Source of the DNA: Lepidostoma basale
Lineage: Eukaryota; Arthropoda; Insecta; Trichoptera; Lepidostomatidae
Direction: 5' to 3'
Assembly: GCA_022606425.2 (NCBI GenBank)
Contig: JAHDVF020001325.1
Location: 1,426,001 to 1,490,000 of the forward strand
DNA length: 64,000 nt
The notes below the pieces were generated by a model. It saw only the letters and a program-made list of their open reading frames with translations. It made no database searches and was not told where the DNA came from. Shown here one piece after another: positions 60,676 through 64,000 of this stretch (positions are counted from its first letter, which is position 1; each line of letters opens with the position of its first letter). The translations under genes were made by a program, and so were the position numbers.

Positions 60676-61200
60676 ATAATAATAATAATAATAATGATAA
60701 AAAATAAATAAACATATTTAGTATGAGGGCTGCACCTGACGAAGTCGATCAGCCCTTCCTGTCAGGAAATGATAATTTGAAAAGGTGCGTTTTGAGTCTC
60801 GATCTAAACTCTGATTGATTCTCAATGCACTTAAGGTCTGCTGGAAGACTGTTCCAGGCTGAAGGGCTGGCTACCGCGAAGGCTCGGTCGCCAAAGTTTG
60901 TGCTTGGACAGCGTTTTGGCACAGTCAATCTACCGATCGCAGAAGACTTAGCTGATCGCAATGTAGACTGTCTAGCATTCAGGTTCTCGTTGATGCAGAG
61001 TTCAGATATATAAGCTGGTGCCATTCCATGCAACGCCTTATAGACCGTCCAGCAGAGCTTGTATTGTATCCTTTCTGGACATTTCAGCCAGTGGAGCTCC
61101 TTAAGATGCTGTGTTATGTGACAACTCTTTGGCACACCCCTTAACAGTCTTGCTGCTGCATTGAATGCAGACTGGAGTTTATTTGTTTGCTGTTTGGGGA
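60676..61200 (-). mobile_element. CR1/L2-like LINE C-terminus
   Basis: A 128-residue minus frame (61135-60749) reads HITQHLKELHWLKCPERIQY, KLCWTVYKALHGMAPAYISE, LCINENLNARQSTLRSAKSS, GDRAFAVASPSAWNSLPADL and FRSRLKTHLFKLSF. The HWL...RI.YKL...YKALHG.AP.Y and GDRAF...P..WN.LP blocks are the hallmark end of CR1/L2-group reverse transcriptases across animals. The tail is a (TTA)n-type repeat. Only one copy is in the window; the RT domain is truncated away. Confidence 0.9.
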
Positions 61201-61289
61201 TGTTGTTGCTGATTTATTGATGAAACGCTGAAACGATGAACGCTGATGAAAACGATTGTTCAATGATTGTACTCGGATTTAATTTATCT

Positions 61290-61505
61290 AATTAATTATA
61301 TAAATAGTAGTGACAAATTTGTTACAAGGGAGTCTTGCGAGGGAGTTTGAGAATGCTTAAGCAAAGCGAAACAAATTTGTCACCTCTGTTTTAATAAATT
61401 TGTCACTTTTATTTTAGGGGCGTAAATTTGTTACTTTTATTTTTACACTTATATTTATTACAAGGCGAAACAAATTTGTCACTTCTATTTTAACAAATTT
61501 GTCAC
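61290..61505. repeat. FB-1-related subfamily with AAATTTGTCAC blocks
   Basis: GTGACAAATTTGTTACAAGG at 61310 faces GCGAAACAAATTTGTCACCT at 61366, and similar blocks repeat at 61420-61505. Core on plus: TTGAGAA, T, GCTT/AAGC, GAAA. Stem II differs from GCCTT/AGGGC but still pairs. Confidence 0.55.
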
Positions 61506-61507
61506 TT

Positions 61508-61750
61508 TTAAAAATATTTTCTTTAGTGAGGACTTGGCCTCCTCTACAACAGTCCTCCACTGGCTTCTGTCCCTGGCCACCTCTCTCCATTTCCAATCGC
61601 TTTCCATTTTCTCTCAATCTTCTTCCACGCAATCCGTCCATATTATTCTCGGTCTGCCACTTGGTCGATTTTCGTGGGGCACCAATCTGGATATTGTTTT
61701 GTATTCTATCAGGGAATGCCAGACAGAATTCTTTCTTCATATTATTTATA
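61508..61750 (-). mobile_element. LINE 3' fragment, GRP-type, single copy
   Basis: Minus frames give APRKSTKWQTENNMDGLRGR, then in the next frame LREDWKKL-like, WREVARDRSQWRTVVEEAKS and LTKENIF. This is the DR.QW..VVE.A LINE C-terminus, frameshifted once. No GAA or GTTA tail. Confidence 0.55.
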
Positions 61751-61857
61751 AAATTTATTATAAAAATTAAATCCGAGTAAAACCATTAAGCACTCGTATT
61801 TACTATTATACATTAATAATGGAGTTTTTAAAACTAATACCTGAACTACTGAACATT

Positions 61858-62352
61858 GGCAGTGCACAATGGTGTTCTTCTACCAACCCTTATGTATGGA
61901 AGCGAAGCATGGAACTGGTAAAAGAAGGATGAAAGTAGAATAAATGCAGTAGAAATGAGATCTCTTAGACGAATGTATGGATACTCTGTGTATGATAGAG
62001 TGTCGAATGAAAATACAAGAAGTGAATGCAGTGCGAATGATGGTGTTATGAACAAAATAATAAAAGGATCATTTAGACGATTTGGAAAAATGGAAAGAAT
62101 GAATTAAGAAAGAATGGTTAAAAATTATATGTTAACGATGTAAATGGAACCAGAAATAGAGGAAGACCGAGGAAAACGTGGCACGATCAAATTAATCAAA
62201 TGTGTAATGTCGGCCATGTGAGGAGTCAGAGAAATCGACGCGCGTGCATGACACGATGTATGAATGTTGAGGAAGTGAGAAAAAAATGTCAGGAAAGAAA
62301 AGTGCGGCAGTCCATTACCCCTTCGGGGAGACGACGTGATGGTTAGTTAGTT
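61858..62352 (+). mobile_element. LINE 3' end, family L-A
   Basis: SAQWCSSTNPYVWKRSMELV is the off-frame read of AVHNGVLLPTLMYGSEAWNW. It continues SRINAVEMRSLRRMYGYSVY, GANDGVMNKIIKGSFRRFGK, a stop, a frameshift, RNRGRPRKTWHDQI, RACMTRCMNVEEVRK and a TTAGTTAG tail. A 12-bp deletion removes part of LSAYP. Confidence 0.8.
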
Positions 62353-62858
62353 TTTATTTTTTTTTAATCACTGAACTATCAATATCTTAAGTGATTTTTT
62401 TCTAATTATCTGTTGAAGTGATACAGCTATCAGTTATACATTTAGTTAAGATTTTTCAGCTAACACAGTTTATTTATTTACATATCATATCATTGAAGCA
62501 AAAATAGATTTTACAACAAATTTTAAACTATCTAACTAATTGACATTACACCGGCAAATCCGGTTGAAAACTAAGAGCTAAGCTAGGTTGGTTTAACTGA
62601 GCTTGCGAGCTTGTATGACAAATTATCTGGGCTATGCAAGCTAATCTAAACCATCTTAGCTTGCATAACTCAAGCCTTGGTTTTCAATCAGCTTAAGGGA
62701 TAGAAGATTCATGGTCAGATTTTCCTGCCCTAATATATGTATCTCTCAAGCACGCTTCTACATCACAAGCTCTTGAATACAAGTAAACTCGTCATATGTT
62801 ACAACATCGAACATAACTAATAGACTTCTTCGAATCGTTTTTTTATTCAACTCTAAAC
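62353..62858. repeat. Unassigned stretch with imperfect inverted repeat
   Basis: 62572-62605 (GGTTGAAAACTAAGAGCTAA, GCTAGGTTGGTTTA) is imperfectly mirrored at 62647-62692 (TAAACCATCTTAGCTTGCAT, GCCTTGGTTTTCAATC). A small MITE is possible. The rest is unremarkable. Confidence 0.4.
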
Positions 62859-62859
62859 C

Positions 62860-63090
62860 ATTCTGATTTATTGTTTCTTAAACCATGATAAATAACCATC
62901 TCTTTTATACAAGTTTTATTACAATTTATGGTAATGACACGTTTTGCCTTTCTAGGGCATTATAAAATGTTTATTACAAATCAAAAATCACATTTGATAA
63001 TGCATTAGAAAACCGAAACATGTCATCCCCATAAATTATAATAAAACTTATAGAAAACAGATATTTTCATTGTGTATGAATTATTCAGTT
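62860..63090. repeat. FB-1 fold-back repeat
   Basis: ATTGTTTCTTAAACCATGAT, AAGTTTTATTACAATTTATG, GTAATGACACGTTTTGCC, TTTCTAGGGCATTATAAAAT; right arm TTTGATAATGCATTAGAAAA, CCGAAACATGTCATCCCC, ATAATAAAACTTATAGAAAA. Stem II has decayed. Confidence 0.7.
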
Positions 63091-63514
63091 TAAATCCATT
63101 CATTTCATTTGCTGATAAACATCTTATACATATTTTTTATATCCGTTTTTATTTCCTTAAAACTTATTCAAGTCTTAGGTCGGTGTTATTTTATATCGCA
63201 TATTTTTTTGCACATTCCTTGAATTAATCTCACGAATCACCTCAACCTGGAATTTTATTTATCCTCATTTTAATTTTTCAAACTTTATTTCACCTTCATA
63301 TATTTACTTCCATGTTTAACTTTCTTTTATAAATACGTGTTCAGTTTCAGTTATTAAATTTTCCATCTTGATCTAATGGAAAAGCACTACAAAAACACGA
63401 TAAAGGAATTGTGAGATTATATGATATATAGGTCACTATGAAACAATTGAGCGCATGTCGAATGCAAGGTTCAACTTCTCTTAAGAATAACATGACAAAG
63501 TGCAAAGATGAAGA
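63091..63514. other. AT-rich stretch
   Basis: Nothing recognised. Confidence 0.4.
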
Positions 63515-63775
63515 GGGCTTATGGGTCAAATTATGAACGGCTCATTTGGAGGGTCTGAGCACGTAGAGACAGAGTGGGGAGAATGGAAAAAAGCTCTACG
63601 TGACCAATGCTTATTGAAAAAAATAGTCAAGAGAGACAGAAAACACGGCATGTCCAAATTAATAAAATTTCCTGGCGATCACGTCGGTAGCTGGAGCACT
63701 CGGGCGTGCCTGAATTGATGTTTGAATGGAAAAGTAATATTGAAATAAATTTTCTATGAGACGGTGTGACTGGTT
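63515..63775 (+). mobile_element. LINE L-A, very diverged
   Basis: GQIMNGSFGGSEHVETEWGE corresponds to NKIMKGSLRWFGHMERMNEE; RKHGMSKLIKFPGDHVGSWS and TRACLN correspond to GRPRKTWHDQI...HVRSQRNRRACM. The end TATGAGACGGTGTGACTGG matches the L-A terminus. It is the most diverged copy. Confidence 0.5.
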
Positions 63776-64000
63776 TATTGTATAGACTTACTTGAAAATT
63801 GTTTACAAGCCGTTAAAAAACGAATTGATATTTTTTAAATCTAAATACTTTTAAGAACGGTAAAAGTAAAACGGATAAATGATTTACTTTTAATGATTAA
63901 TCATTTCTTTACATTTTGTTTAGAATTTTTTTTTTATATAAAAATATTCAATACAAAATGTTATATATTGAAAATAAAATTGTTTTATTAAGAATTTTTC
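63776..64000. other. AT-rich end of window
   Basis: Nothing recognised. Confidence 0.4.

Overview
This is an AT-rich (roughly 30% G+C by eye) stretch of animal nuclear DNA, most likely from an insect. The retroelement tails resemble those common in insect genomes, especially Lepidoptera. There are two tRNA-derived SINE families, insect-style LINE 3' fragments and a short TTAGG (insect telomere-type) run at 53074-53092. The order cannot be fixed from sequence alone. I find no convincing host protein gene, rRNA, bacterial operon, CRISPR array or endogenous virus. Almost every coding-looking stretch is a decayed piece of a mobile element.

The largest component is a graveyard of 5'-truncated LINEs. 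Family L-A has about 30 fragments on both strands. It is recognised by an RGRPRKTWHDQI / RNRRACMTRCMNVEEA C-terminus and a (GTTA)n tail. Two copies keep the reverse transcriptase YADD box (36830-37700 and 51795-52617). At least seven other LINE 3'-end families lie among them: L-B, L-C, L-D, L-E/J, L-F, L-G and a CR1/L2-like one. Several of these share a (GAA)n tail. Four nested insertions with readable or probable target duplications give a relative chronology: L-B inside L-A at 38639, L-E/J inside L-G at 14118, and L-A inside fold-back repeats at 26933 and 43705.

The second component, and the most interesting, is a set of at least seven families of small fold-back (inverted-repeat) elements, FB-1 to FB-7. 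They differ in most of their sequence, but each arm carries the same ordered motif, read outward from the centre: stem I strand, CTGANGA, one extra base, a short hairpin of family-specific sequence, GAAA, a self-complementary ACNNGU-type block, H, second stem I strand. That is the layout of a hammerhead ribozyme with a palindromic, loop-less helix III, the type expected to work as a 'double hammerhead' dimer. Stem II differs in sequence between families yet still pairs, and stem I pairs in the best copies (8 bp at 11086-11141, 5 bp at 29477-29515). One element (58149-58581) is flanked by a 13-bp direct repeat, which suggests retro-insertion rather than cut-and-paste.

Smaller items are two tRNA-derived SINE families, a nested TA-flanked MITE (33712-34615), a 259-bp MITE with 38-bp terminal repeats (59111-59369), a four-copy dispersed repeat (R-X) with one internally inverted copy, a 38-bp minisatellite (1167-1354), a ~340-bp (TA)n tract (48675-49013), a 40-base poly(A) and an A/GAA/GTTA-type tail on most retroelements. 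Between these lie AT-rich single-copy stretches. A few are more GC-rich and mixed in sequence (13140-13560, 28010-28330, 40590-40830, 51235-51345, 58680-58990) and are the only places where I would look for conserved host non-coding elements. The window reads as intergenic or intronic DNA.
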